Assembly: GCF_947495965.1 (NCBI RefSeq)
Contig: NZ_CANMBB010000002.1
Span: 496,001 to 560,000 of the forward strand
Source of the DNA: an uncultured Maribacter sp.
GTDB taxonomy: Bacteria > Bacteroidota > Bacteroidia > Flavobacteriales > Flavobacteriaceae
DNA: 64,000 bases
Direction of reading: 5' to 3'
Position 1 is the stretch's first letter. Each line of letters opens with the position of its first letter. Below are positions 36,020 to 45,518 of this stretch, piece after piece. The notes beneath the pieces are model-generated. The model did not search any database. It was not told the DNA's origin and worked only from the letters and a program-made list of their open reading frames with translations. Position numbers and translations under genes: made by a program.

Positions 36020-38440
36020 ATGACCACCTCTTTATTAAAATACGTATTAATTATCCTTATTCTACTAAATTTTAGTAGTTGTAAAACCTTCTCTAAAATT
36101 CCTTCTTCAACCAGCATAAAAGCTATGAATAATAAAGTAGCAAATTGGCAAATAAATACTTTTGAAGAAATGGGAAAGTATAGGGCGCTACCTCCTATAG
36201 AAAAAAGAAAAAATTGGCATACTAGAGACAAACATAATGAATTAGATTGGACTAACGCTGCATTATATTCTGGCATGTTCCAATGGGCAGAAATTTCTGG
36301 AGACAATAAATATTTAGAATGGCTGTATTCTATAGCAGAAAAGAATAACTGGCAACTTCTTAAAAGAAAATACCATGCAGATGACCATGCCGTTGGGCAA
36401 TTATATTTAAAACTAAAAACAGTTTATGGTAACAGTCATGGCAAACGTAAAACACATTTAGAACAACGTTTTGATTCTATTTTAGTAGATACTAATAAAG
36501 ACAAATTACATTGGAATTGGTGTGATGCCTTATTTATGGCTCCTCCTGTTTGGACTAAAATGGCGAAGCAAAAAAATGATGCCAAATATTTAGATTACAT
36601 GCATAGTCAATATAAAAAAACCTACGATTTATTATGGGATAAAGAAGAGGCTTTATTTTATAGAGATGCAAATTATTTTGACAAAAGAGAAAAAAATGGC
36701 AAAAAAATATTTTGGTCTAGAGGAAATGGCTGGGTATTTGGTGGTTTAGCTCTTATGATACCTGATTTTCCTGAAAATTGGGAGCATACCAATTTTTATT
36801 TAGAGACCTATAAACAAATGGCCAACACTTTAAAAAGAACCCAGCGTAAAGACGGCACATGGTCTTCTGGTATTCTTGGGGACATAAACACATACAAAAA
36901 CATAGAGACAAGCGGAACTTCTTTTTTCGTATTTGGGTTGGCTTGGGGTATAAATCAAAATATACTAGACAAAACTACTTACGAACCAGTATTATTAAAA
37001 GGTTGGGATGCATTGGTTAATGCTATAAACCAAGAAGGGATGCTTACCTATGTACAAGGCATAGGAGCAGAACCTGGGGTTAGTTACAAAAATTACAGTG
37101 AAGTATATGGTATAGGAGCTTTTTTAGCTGCAGGATCAGAAATGTATAAATATGCAAAAAAGAATGAATTAAACTTAAGCAAAAATACCGCAACACATAC
37201 AAATGTATTTACATTTATGAAAGATGGTGGTTGGTGCTGGTACCAAGATCCTAGAGCAATAATTAAAAACAACAAAGTAATATTAGGTGGTCTTAGTGGT
37301 CAATCTGGAGACGTAAAAATTTCTGTATTCGATTTAAAAAATAAAGAAAATGAAGGAGAATATATTCTACACAAAAATTTTCAAAAAGACGATCATAATG
37401 TTCCTGCACTATTTGCAAAAAAAGATGGAAGCATTCTTGCATTTTGGGCAAAACACGGTACGGAGAAAAAACATTATTACAGTTCTACATCTTCCAGTAA
37501 TTATTTAGACTGGAATACTACTAAAGAATTTAATCATGAGTATGAAGAAAAATTTGGGGTAACCTATATGAATTTGCATTATATGCAAAAGGAGAACCTA
37601 CTCTATAATTTTTTTAGAGATGGCCCTACATACAACCCAAGTTTTATTACCTCTAAAGACCATGGAGAAACATGGGGTAACCGCAGTCATTTTATAGCCG
37701 ACGATGTAGAAGGAAGACAAAGACCCTATGCTAAATACTTTCAGAAAGATGCTAATACCATAGGCGTTTCGTTTACAGATGGGCACCCAAGGAATTACGG
37801 AAATAGTCTTTACTATGTTGAATTTAAAAACAATGCATTTTATAAGGCCGATGGAACTTTAATAAAAAAGTACACGGGCAAACCACTATTTACATCAGAA
37901 GCCGAAAAAATATTTATAGGAAGCGAAACCAAAGAAAAACCTGAATATTGTGAGAGCGTTCCTAATTCTGCTTGGACGTGCACTAGCGCTAAGGACAAAA
38001 AAAACAATCCATATATTGGCTATACACTATACATAAATAATAACGACCATAGATATAGAGTTGCACATTGGAACGGAAACAAATGGATAGATAAAGAAAT
38101 TGCGTACGCAGGAACTTGTTTATACGGTATAGAAAGTAGTTATACAGGTTTAATGGATTTTGATCCTGAAGACCCATCTATTGTATACATATCTACAGAT
38201 GTAAACCCTAATACTGGAGAAGCCACAGGAGGTACTCATGAAATTTATAGTGCTAAAATTAACTCTAACGACTCTATAGAAACAATTGCATGGAAACCAA
38301 TAACACAAAATTCTGAATACAGAAACATTAGACCTATTGTAGTAGCCAATGAAGGTAAAAAAGTATTATTATGGCTTAATGGTGTTTGGAACTCCTATAT
38401 AAACTATAATGTTGATGTAAAAGGGGTTATTCTAGAATAG
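36020..38440 (+). CDS. GH105-like unsaturated uronyl hydrolase fused to BNR_4 (PL24/PL25-like) propeller, lipoprotein
   Basis: This 806-residue protein has a lipoprotein signal (ILLNFSSCKT, Cys21). Residues about 40-390 form an (alpha/alpha)6 barrel of the GH88/GH105 type: LHWNWCDALFMAPPVWTKMA (candidate acid Asp169), WSRGNGWVFGGLAL and GTSFFVFGLAWGI. Residues about 398-806 are a BNR_4 propeller with WCWYQDPRAI, DDHNVPALF (His459), RQRPYAKYF and SFTDGHPRNYGNSLYY, as in PL24/PL25 ulvan-lyase-like proteins. A lyase and the hydrolase that removes the resulting unsaturated end on one chain would suit an acidic algal polysaccharide. Lyase activity is not proven. The BNR_4 region may only bind substrate. 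Confidence 0.85.
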   Translation: MTTSLLKYVLIILILLNFSSCKTFSKIPSSTSIKAMNNKVANWQINTFEEMGKYRALPPIEKRKNWHTRDKHNELDWTNAALYSGMFQWAEISGDNKYLEWLYSIAEKNNWQLLKRKYHADDHAVGQLYLKLKTVYGNSHGKRKTHLEQRFDSILVDTNKDKLHWNWCDALFMAPPVWTKMAKQKNDAKYLDYMHSQYKKTYDLLWDKEEALFYRDANYFDKREKNGKKIFWSRGNGWVFGGLALMIPDFPENWEHTNFYLETYKQMANTLKRTQRKDGTWSSGILGDINTYKNIETSGTSFFVFGLAWGINQNILDKTTYEPVLLKGWDALVNAINQEGMLTYVQGIGAEPGVSYKNYSEVYGIGAFLAAGSEMYKYAKKNELNLSKNTATHTNVFTFMKDGGWCWYQDPRAIIKNNKVILGGLSGQSGDVKISVFDLKNKENEGEYILHKNFQKDDHNVPALFAKKDGSILAFWAKHGTEKKHYYSSTSSSNYLDWNTTKEFNHEYEEKFGVTYMNLHYMQKENLLYNFFRDGPTYNPSFITSKDHGETWGNRSHFIADDVEGRQRPYAKYFQKDANTIGVSFTDGHPRNYGNSLYYVEFKNNAFYKADGTLIKKYTGKPLFTSEAEKIFIGSETKEKPEYCESVPNSAWTCTSAKDKKNNPYIGYTLYINNNDHRYRVAHWNGNKWIDKEIAYAGTCLYGIESSYTGLMDFDPEDPSIVYISTDVNPNTGEATGGTHEIYSAKINSNDSIETIAWKPITQNSEYRNIRPIVVANEGKKVLLWLNGVWNSYINYNVDVKGVILE

Positions 38441-38441
38441 A

Positions 38442-38819
38442 TTATATCTTTTTGTAATTCATAAAAAAGTTAATCCAAATATTTCTTGAAATCCTTAAAA
38501 TAATTGGTAAAGAAACTATCATAACACCAACTATAACAAGGTAAGAATTTACTATAGTTAAATTAAAAAAGTAATACGCTATTACTAAAGCGGCAGTTGC
38601 AAAAGCAATACCTACAGGGTAGCTAACATACATTGCTCCATAAAAAAAAGAAGGCTCTATTTTATATTTTGTACGACAATGAGAACAACGTTCTTCCATT
38701 TTTAAAGTACTCCCTAACTTGTATGGGTTAGGTTCTACATACATACTTTCTTTTTGACAAACAGGACAATTTCCTGTTAAAATACTATATACTTTTGTTC
38801 CTTTTAACACCTTCATCAC
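38442..38819 (-). CDS. DUF983 membrane protein
   Basis: This 125-residue protein has a zinc-binding-like N-terminus (GNCPVCQKESMYVE and ERCSHCRTKY) and two membrane spans (YPVGIAFATAALVIAYYFFN, SYLVIVGVMIVSLPIILRIS). This is the DUF983 pattern. Its function is unknown. It is convergent with the lipoprotein gene, one base apart. Met1 or Met2 could be the start. Confidence 0.87.
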   Translation of the reverse strand: MMKVLKGTKVYSILTGNCPVCQKESMYVEPNPYKLGSTLKMEERCSHCRTKYKIEPSFFYGAMYVSYPVGIAFATAALVIAYYFFNLTIVNSYLVIVGVMIVSLPIILRISRNIWINFFMNYKKI

Positions 38820-38951
38820 TTCCTATTAAAACACGAATTAAAAATAACTAAATACATAATTATTAGATAATTACAAAATTATAACACTATAACTTATAAA
38901 TTCTAGGGTAATTTTCTCCATTTTTTGTACTTTTAAGACATATATAAGTAT

Positions 38952-39824
38952 ATGAATACGGTACCAATACTAAACATTAAGCAGTTTAACCAAGAAGAAA
39001 CACAACTAAATTTTTATAGCAATGTACTTTCTACACATTTAAAGAAAAATGAAAAAATTATACATAAGGCCCATAAGCACGACTTTTACTTATGTGTACT
39101 TTTTACAAAAGGAACTGGTATTCATGAAATTGATTTTAACTCCTATACCGTAAATCCTGGAAGTGTTTTTTTCTTAAAGCCTGGACAAGTACATAGTTGG
39201 TTATTTAAAAGTCCTCCAGAGGGATTTATCTTTTTTCATACACAGGAATTTTATGATTTTTATTTTTCTTCAAAAAGCCTATCACAATTTCCCTTTTATT
39301 ATTCTTATAAAAACCCTCCAAACTTACATTTAAAAACTACAGAATTAGCAATTCTAGAAAGTAGGTTTAAAGAAATAAATAATGAGAGTAATAGTAATCA
39401 TATCTACAAAAAACAAAAAATAGCTAGTCTTCTTAATGTAACTTATATAGATTTAAGCAGAATTTATTCTACAGAAATAAAGCCCAGAAAAGTAATTTCA
39501 TCAACTTATCTAGAAACTTTAGAAGGATTAGAAATTCTTATTGAAGAATTTTATAAAAAAGAAAAATCTGCTCTATTTTATGCTAACAAACTTAATATAA
39601 CCACAAAGCATCTTAATAGAATAACAAAATCATCTATAAATAAAACTACTAGCGAATTAATCTCTGAACGAATTATACTAGAAGCTAAGAGACTATTAAT
39701 ACATTCCAAAAACACACTATCTCTGGTATCAGAAACATTAGGTTATGAAGATTACGCTTACTTTTCTAGAATATTTAAATTAAAAACAAAAAGTACTCCC
39801 AAAGAATTTAAAAGACAATTTTAA
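38952..39824 (+). CDS. AraC-family transcriptional regulator
   Basis: This 290-residue protein has a cupin-like N-terminus (VNPGSVFFLKPGQVHSWLFK, about residues 68-90) and a C-terminal AraC helix-turn-helix pair (ALFYANKLNITTKHLNRITK and LVSETLGYEDYAYFSRIFKL, with STPKEFKRQF at the end). AraC regulators respond to small molecules, often sugars. It stands alone between convergent and divergent neighbours, so its targets are unknown. Confidence 0.92.
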   Translation: MNTVPILNIKQFNQEETQLNFYSNVLSTHLKKNEKIIHKAHKHDFYLCVLFTKGTGIHEIDFNSYTVNPGSVFFLKPGQVHSWLFKSPPEGFIFFHTQEFYDFYFSSKSLSQFPFYYSYKNPPNLHLKTTELAILESRFKEINNESNSNHIYKKQKIASLLNVTYIDLSRIYSTEIKPRKVISSTYLETLEGLEILIEEFYKKEKSALFYANKLNITTKHLNRITKSSINKTTSELISERIILEAKRLLIHSKNTLSLVSETLGYEDYAYFSRIFKLKTKSTPKEFKRQF

Positions 39825-39930
39825 AAAAACCTTCTTGTAATACTTACTAACAAAAAACTATGAATTTTTGCTAATGATAGATTTAGAATGTTTCTGCAAC
39901 TTTGACAAACAAACATTTAAATCTTACGTT

Positions 39931-41133
39931 ATGAAACACAATTTAACCTACAACATGTTGCTTTGCTGTGTATTTAGCATAAGCTTCCTTACCCTTTCCG
40001 CCCAAACCCCTACTTCTTCTAAAAAAATTAACAATAGAGTAAAAGAATACTTAGAACTCCAAAAGCTTGGCTATTCTGATAATGCAATTTTTCAGGATTT
40101 AGGAAATGCACATTTTTTAATGGAAAATTATGATACTGCTGTTTTTTGGTATTCTAAATTAAAAGAAATGGGAGATTTAGAAGGAAACTACACAGAACGT
40201 TATAGTTATGCCCTTGAAAAAATTAAAACACCAAGCGGAATAACCAGTAATAAAGACTGGGTTGCAGAAATAGAAAAAGATTATGAAGTAAATAAAACTA
40301 GTAAACATACTAATTTTAGAAAATTAGATTTCTTAAACACTAATACTACAGCAAGTTTAGAAACCTTAATAGAACAGGAAACCACTCCAAAAGAATATAC
40401 TACAGATAAAGCTTTACTCTATAAAAATGCCTACAAGTCCCCTATTTCTGTGACTAAAGATGGTAAAACTGCTTATTTTAGTAAACCTTTTTATATTAAA
40501 CCTAAGGTAGGCGTACTATCAAAAAAACAAATGGTTTACAAAACCTATTCTGCAAAAAAAGTAAATGGAAAGTGGACAAATATAAAAGAAATTGCACTTT
40601 GTCCTAAACACTATTCTAGCATACACCCAACAGTATCTGACGATGGCAAAAGACTATTCTTTGCATCGAATATGCCAGGAACTTTTGGGAAATATGACAT
40701 TTATGTATCCGAAATTAATACAGATGGTTCACTTGGAGTAGCTAAAAACCTTGGACAAAAAGTAAACACAAAAAAGAACGATTTATATCCAAAAATTATA
40801 AATGGAACGTCCTTATTTTATGCATCAGAAGGTCATAAAGGATATGGTGGCTTAGATGTTTATGTTTCTAATGTTTACAAAAGAAAAGTTAGTCCTTCCA
40901 CTAATTTAGGAGCATCTATAAATAGCAATAAAGACGATTTTGCAATTGCTTTTAAAGATAATGGACAAGGGTATGTTGTTAGTAACAGAGGTGCCACAGA
41001 AAATGGTTTACAGCAAATTGCCTTTTCTATAAAACCAAAAGCAACAGAAAAGAACATATATAACTCTTTAGAAGCCTTAACAACACATGCCACACATACA
41101 AACTATACTAACTCTGTATTTGAAGATGAATAG
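39931..41133 (+). CDS. PD40 (WD40-like) protein, gliding/T9SS-type
   Basis: Starting at ATG 39931 (a 400-residue product) gives a signal peptide (NMLLCCVFSISFLTLSAQ). A TPR-like stretch follows (LGNAHFLMENYDTAVFWYSK) and then PD40 beta-propeller repeats (SSIHPTVSDDGKRLFFASNM, PGTFGKYDIYVSEI, GYGGLDVYVSNV). This is the pattern of OmpA/PD40 proteins that pair with PorP/SprF proteins, here without an OmpA domain. The upstream ATG at 39868 would add 21 residues before the signal peptide. It is followed by a PorP/SprF gene. Confidence 0.85.
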   Translation: MKHNLTYNMLLCCVFSISFLTLSAQTPTSSKKINNRVKEYLELQKLGYSDNAIFQDLGNAHFLMENYDTAVFWYSKLKEMGDLEGNYTERYSYALEKIKTPSGITSNKDWVAEIEKDYEVNKTSKHTNFRKLDFLNTNTTASLETLIEQETTPKEYTTDKALLYKNAYKSPISVTKDGKTAYFSKPFYIKPKVGVLSKKQMVYKTYSAKKVNGKWTNIKEIALCPKHYSSIHPTVSDDGKRLFFASNMPGTFGKYDIYVSEINTDGSLGVAKNLGQKVNTKKNDLYPKIINGTSLFYASEGHKGYGGLDVYVSNVYKRKVSPSTNLGASINSNKDDFAIAFKDNGQGYVVSNRGATENGLQQIAFSIKPKATEKNIYNSLEALTTHATHTNYTNSVFEDE

Positions 41134-41352
41134 CGTCATAAGAATCCTAAACACTAACCATTTTATATTCCAGACTATCTATTTAGATATATGCACAAAT
41201 AACGTATCTAAATTTGGTAGAAGCCCCATAGAAAATATACCCCGGGGCAATCTCACGAGGTGTTAGAATGAAAATTAACATTGATTTCGACGCAAGCTTC
41301 GGAGCATTTAAATCTCGATTATCGAGTAATAAAGAACCCAAATTTTAGTATC
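41134..41352 (+). other. intergenic segment with unusual GC-rich motif
   Basis: From about 41225 to 41330 the base composition changes: it holds CCCCGGGG (41239-41246), GACGCAAGCTTCGGAGCA and the palindromic CTCGATTATCGAG. It is unlike the AT-rich spacers elsewhere. I recall similar strings between genes in other flavobacteria, but I cannot check this. It lies just before the PorP/SprF gene and may be an interspersed repeat. Confidence 0.4.
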
Positions 41353-43101
41353 ATGCAAAACTCCACCCCCCAAATTTTAAAAAGTTGCGTGCTAATTATT
41401 GTTTACTACCTATTACAAATGCAAACAATAAATGCACAGGAAACAGTTACCAATAGTAACAGTAATAATGGTTACCACAATCAATTATTCTTTAATAGAT
41501 ATTTAGTAAACCCCACGTTCTCTCTAGTTCGTGAGAATAAATCTTATTTAACAATTTTACACCGTAACCAGTATACCACCTTTGAAGATAATAATCAGAA
41601 TTATTATTTAGGGTTTAGTAATTTAATAAATGAAAATACCGCTTTAGGTATTGGCGTATATAGCCAATGGTCTGGCGTGGTGCAACAATTTGGTTTTAAT
41701 GCTAATTATGCTACAGGCGCACAATTAGGTTCTAATAGTAGACTTACTTTTGGCACTAATATTACTTATTATAATGAAGGTGTAGACAAGAATAAAATTG
41801 TTGCCAATACAAATGATGTGCAAATTAGTAATGCTAAAAAAGAAAGTAAACTAGCAATACAACCCGGCATGGCTCTTTCAATTGGTAAATTTGATGTTGG
41901 TATATATGCTACTGATTTATTAAAGTACAATCAAAGTACAAATGAGTTTAGCACAAATATTAATTCTAAAACTATAAAAGCATCTTTACAGTATACCTAT
42001 GATTTTAATAACACACGAGGTATTTTTAAAGAGGCTAGGCTGCTTCCGCTACTACAAATAGGTCAAAACATAGATAATTCTATTTCTTATATGGGTTCAT
42101 TGGTGTTAGACATGCCTAAATATGGATGGTTACAAGGTACCTATGATATAGAAAATGGAATTTCGGCAGGAGTTGGATTTAACTTAAGTAAAAAGATGTC
42201 TTTAGGATATTTAATGGAAAAAAATGTTGCCAAAGAGGAAGCAAATCTTGGGTGGAATCACGAACTATCTCTTGCGTACACTTTTAAAGATACAAATGCT
42301 TATGGTGGTGCATTTACAGAAAACTCACAAGACAAAAAAATAGATGGTATTATTCGTAATTATGAAGAACAAATAGTACAACTCATAGCTGATAAAAATG
42401 AAATGCTTGCAGAAAACCAAGCAATTAAAATAACAAATGCCATAAAGGAAGAAGAAAAAAATGAAGAAAAGAAAGAAATAGTAGTTGAAAAAATAATTAA
42501 AAAACCTCTAAGCACAAATGATTTGGCCTATGAGAATAGATTAATATTAGATGCACTAATATTAAGACAAGACTCTATTGAAGCCGCTCGTAATGCGGAT
42601 TTAGAACAGCGATTTAAAACTTTAGCTCGTTTAGTAAAATCAGAAATTAGAAGAAATACTATAGAAAAACCTACTACCATACCCGTTAAAAAAACATATA
42701 ATAGCCTAGCAGTACACAAAAAGAAAAGCACCCCTAAAACAAAAATTACAAAATCATTACCCAATAAAGAAACAAGACATTACGTAAAGCTTCCTATAAA
42801 AGTATTGGACCAAGAAGATATTGTAGGAGTAAAATCTGGCTACTATGTTATAGCAAACGTATATAAGACTAAAAAGTATTTAGATGCATTTATACATACT
42901 TTAAAAGAACAAGGTTTAGATGCCAGAAAATTTTTTAATAAAGAAAACGGACTCTACTATGTGTATTTAGCAGATTATAATTACAAGCAAGATGCAGAAA
43001 TTGCATATACATCAAACTTAAATGGAAAATACAATCATGAAAAATGGATTATGCAAGTAAATAATAATACAGCAACTGCTGCTAATATTTACGAAGATTA
43101 A
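41353..43101 (+). CDS. PorP/SprF-family outer membrane protein with C-terminal SPOR-like extension
   Basis: This 582-residue product from ATG 41353 has a signal peptide (CVLIIVYYLLQMQTINAQE) and the PorP/SprF barrel (YHNQLFFNRYLVNPTFSLVR, TALGIGVYSQWSGVVQQFGF, ending around residue 320). A long lysine-rich linker follows, then a SPOR-like part (SGYYVIANVYKTKKYLDAFI, LYYVYLADYNYKQDAEIAY). PorP/SprF proteins help type IX secretion and surface adhesins of gliding. The usual large adhesin gene is absent nearby. A SPOR-type tail could bind peptidoglycan. The start at 41281 would add residues before the signal. Confidence 0.85.
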   Translation: MQNSTPQILKSCVLIIVYYLLQMQTINAQETVTNSNSNNGYHNQLFFNRYLVNPTFSLVRENKSYLTILHRNQYTTFEDNNQNYYLGFSNLINENTALGIGVYSQWSGVVQQFGFNANYATGAQLGSNSRLTFGTNITYYNEGVDKNKIVANTNDVQISNAKKESKLAIQPGMALSIGKFDVGIYATDLLKYNQSTNEFSTNINSKTIKASLQYTYDFNNTRGIFKEARLLPLLQIGQNIDNSISYMGSLVLDMPKYGWLQGTYDIENGISAGVGFNLSKKMSLGYLMEKNVAKEEANLGWNHELSLAYTFKDTNAYGGAFTENSQDKKIDGIIRNYEEQIVQLIADKNEMLAENQAIKITNAIKEEEKNEEKKEIVVEKIIKKPLSTNDLAYENRLILDALILRQDSIEAARNADLEQRFKTLARLVKSEIRRNTIEKPTTIPVKKTYNSLAVHKKKSTPKTKITKSLPNKETRHYVKLPIKVLDQEDIVGVKSGYYVIANVYKTKKYLDAFIHTLKEQGLDARKFFNKENGLYYVYLADYNYKQDAEIAYTSNLNGKYNHEKWIMQVNNNTATAANIYED

Positions 43102-43137
43102 TAGAGTCACTAAAAAACTAAATGTTTTTGTGCAGAT

Positions 43138-43179
43138 AAAAGGAGGGACTCTGGGGGGAGTAACACTTCCCTCCTTTTT
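43138..43179 (+). terminator. rho-independent terminator
   Basis: AAAAGGAGGGA and TCCCTCCTTTTT arms enclose an 18-base loop, just after the PorP/SprF stop. Confidence 0.75.
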
Positions 43180-43656
43180 ATTATTAGTGCACTTCATCTA
43201 GTAAAAAATATAAAAACTGTCAAAAAGAATGCATTTGAACGAATTTTCATACGATTATGACGATTAAATACAATAAATTAATATATTTAAATAAGTGAAA
43301 TGATAGTTTAAGTTTAACCTTTAAAATCCCCCCAAATATGGAAGTAAAACTTTACTCTAAAAAATCTAGTATTCTAAAATCCTTAAAAATAGCCCCTAGA
43401 ATACAACAACTTTTACACCAAGTAATGCATCTAAATTTTCTTAATCTACGACAGCATTATAATTCTTTTATTATTTCGTAATAAAGAGCTTTAAAGCTAA
43501 TACCTACAATAGTTTTAACACTATCTAAAAAAAATATTTTTCTTTTAGAAAGGGATTCTTATGTTTTTTTTGAAAAGCATAACACACTATTTATTTATAA
43601 TACTACTTGCATTTTTAATCCCCCAGATAAAAATGCAAGTATTAAAACAATACACT
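43180..43656. other. long spacer without a clear gene
   Basis: This AT-rich spacer has no recognised open frame or RNA gene. It holds the upstream sequence of the LuxR-type gene; an ATG at 43561 within it could extend that gene by 32 residues. Confidence 0.45.
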
Positions 43657-44277
43657 ATGAAATCTAATTTGCACAAAATAATAGTACTAGAAAAAGACCC
43701 AAATTATAATGCTATCTATAAAGAATATTTTAAAAATTATGAGGAGTATTCTCTTATTGGCATTTACACATCGGTACAAGAAGTACTTGATAAATATGAT
43801 ACTTTAAAACCAAATATTATAGTTTCCGAGGTAGACTTATTAAAAAATAATGGAATAAATGGTATTGCATTGTTAAAAAGAAAAGACCCAAACGTAAAAA
43901 TTATAATGATAAGTAAAAACCCTTCTTTTGAACTTATAAAAAAGGCTTTTAAAAATGGCGCAAATGGATATTTAACAAAACCATTAAGCTCTAAAAGACT
44001 ACGCAGAGCATTGCATACAATAACAGCAGAAGGAGCAATTATGAGTAATGATATTATAAAACAAATAATTCATAATTTCCGAAAAAAATCCTACGCTTTT
44101 TTCTCTAGTAGAGAAAATCAAATTATAGACTATTTATGTAAAGGCGCTACTTATAAAGATATAGCAGAAAAGCTATTTGTAACCCATAGTGCTGTTAACT
44201 ACCATATACAAAACATATATGAAAAGCTAAATGTAAATAGCAAATCTGAAGCCCTTTATAAATTACAACAGATGTAA
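43657..44277 (+). CDS. LuxR-type response regulator with atypical receiver
   Basis: This product of 206 residues has a receiver-like domain (about residues 5-120) and a LuxR/NarL helix-turn-helix (SRENQIIDYLCKGATYKDIA, VTHSAVNYHIQNIYEKLNVN). At the phospho-acceptor position the sequence is VSEV with Glu58 in place of Asp, and the N-terminal acidic pair is altered (LEKDP). The conserved Lys (LTKP) and Ser in MISKN remain. It may be active without phosphorylation. The upstream ATG at 43561 gives a hydrophobic leader and was not chosen. No histidine kinase is nearby. Confidence 0.85.
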   Translation: MKSNLHKIIVLEKDPNYNAIYKEYFKNYEEYSLIGIYTSVQEVLDKYDTLKPNIIVSEVDLLKNNGINGIALLKRKDPNVKIIMISKNPSFELIKKAFKNGANGYLTKPLSSKRLRRALHTITAEGAIMSNDIIKQIIHNFRKKSYAFFSSRENQIIDYLCKGATYKDIAEKLFVTHSAVNYHIQNIYEKLNVNSKSEALYKLQQM

Positions 44278-44346
44278 ACAAAACTGTATTGTGCCCAATT
44301 ATAACCTCTATGCCATAAAAATCATAGGGGTTATATATTTTATATA

Positions 44347-45456
44347 CTATACAAAATTCTTATCCCAATCTTTCCAAACCACTTCATATCCTTGTGATTT
44401 TATCATGGTAGCAATTTCTTCCGTAGAACGCTCATCAGATATTTCAAACTGCTCTAAAGATTGTGGTTCTACGCTATACCCACCAGGATTTGTTTTAGAT
44501 TCTGCGCTTATAGAAGTTATTCCTAATTTTATAATATTATTTCTAAACACTTCGCTTTCTCGAGTAGACATAGACAATTCCACGTCTTCATCTAACAACC
44601 TATACGCACAGATTAGTTGCACCAAATCAGAATCGGTCATTTCCACTTTTGGTTGCACTTCTCCTTGGTGCGGACGTAATCTTGGAAAAGAAATAGAATA
44701 CTTTGTTTTCCAATACGTTTTTTGTAAATATTTTAGGTGCAAAGCGGTATAAAAACTATCTACACGCCAATCTTCTAATCCAAATAATGCCCCTATTCCT
44801 ATTTTATGAACACCCGCTTTACCTAACCTATCTGGAGTATCTAAACGATAATCAAAATTAGATTTTTTCCCTTTTGGGTGATGTTGTTTATAAGTTGCTT
44901 TATGATACGTTTCTTGATAAACCAAAACTGCATACAAACCTTCCGCAACTAATTCTTCGTATTCTGCTTGATGTAATGGCTGTACTTCTATACTAATATT
45001 AGAAAAATGTTCTTTAATTAAACCAATAGCATGTTTTAAATAAGAAACTCCAACCGTTCTATTCGCTTCTCCTGTTACTAATAAAATATGGTCATACCCC
45101 AATTTTTTAATATGAGAAACCTCTTTTAGTATCTCTGTATCGGTAAGTGTTTTTCTAGGAATTTTATTGGTCATGCTAAATCCGCAATATGTGCAAATAT
45201 TCTGGCATTCGTTAGATAAATACATAGGCACATACATTTGCATTGTATTCCCAAATCTTTTTTTTGTAATTGCACTACTACGTTGCGCAATCTCTTCCAA
45301 AAATGGTTTGGCTGCTGGTGAAATAAGAACCTTAAAATCTTCTAAATCTATTTTTTCTTTTAGTAAAACTCTACTAACATCTTCTCTAGAAAAAGAGTAA
45401 ATTTCTTTTTCCAGTGCATTCCAATTATAAGTATCAAAAGTATTTTTAAAAGACAT
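44347..45456 (-). CDS. thiH: 2-iminoacetate synthase ThiH
   Basis: This 369-residue radical SAM enzyme carries the cluster motif CQNICTYCGF (CxxxCxxC, near residue 83) and the PHQGEVQPK segment. It cleaves tyrosine to dehydroglycine for the thiazole ring with ThiG. It is the last gene of the thiamine operon behind the TPP riboswitch. There is a 62-base spacer to thiG carrying decayed repeat units. Confidence 0.94.
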   Translation of the reverse strand: MSFKNTFDTYNWNALEKEIYSFSREDVSRVLLKEKIDLEDFKVLISPAAKPFLEEIAQRSSAITKKRFGNTMQMYVPMYLSNECQNICTYCGFSMTNKIPRKTLTDTEILKEVSHIKKLGYDHILLVTGEANRTVGVSYLKHAIGLIKEHFSNISIEVQPLHQAEYEELVAEGLYAVLVYQETYHKATYKQHHPKGKKSNFDYRLDTPDRLGKAGVHKIGIGALFGLEDWRVDSFYTALHLKYLQKTYWKTKYSISFPRLRPHQGEVQPKVEMTDSDLVQLICAYRLLDEDVELSMSTRESEVFRNNIIKLGITSISAESKTNPGGYSVEPQSLEQFEISDERSTEEIATMIKSQGYEVVWKDWDKNFV

Positions 45457-45470
45457 TTATTTTTTCTTTT

Positions 45471-45518
45471 GGTCTTTAGCTATTTGCCTCTGACTATTTA
45501 CTTTAGCTAATTGCTATT
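45471..45518 (-). repeat. decayed TTAGCTATTTGC-type repeat between thiG and thiH
   Basis: It contains CTTTAGCTATTTGCC and CTTTAGCTAATTGCTA, units that recall the larger inverted repeats in the two other spacers of this operon. No clear hairpin remains. Confidence 0.4.

Noticed and set aside
44291-44752. 153-codon plus-strand frame
   Set aside because: It overlaps thiH on the opposite strand and has the look of a shadow frame.
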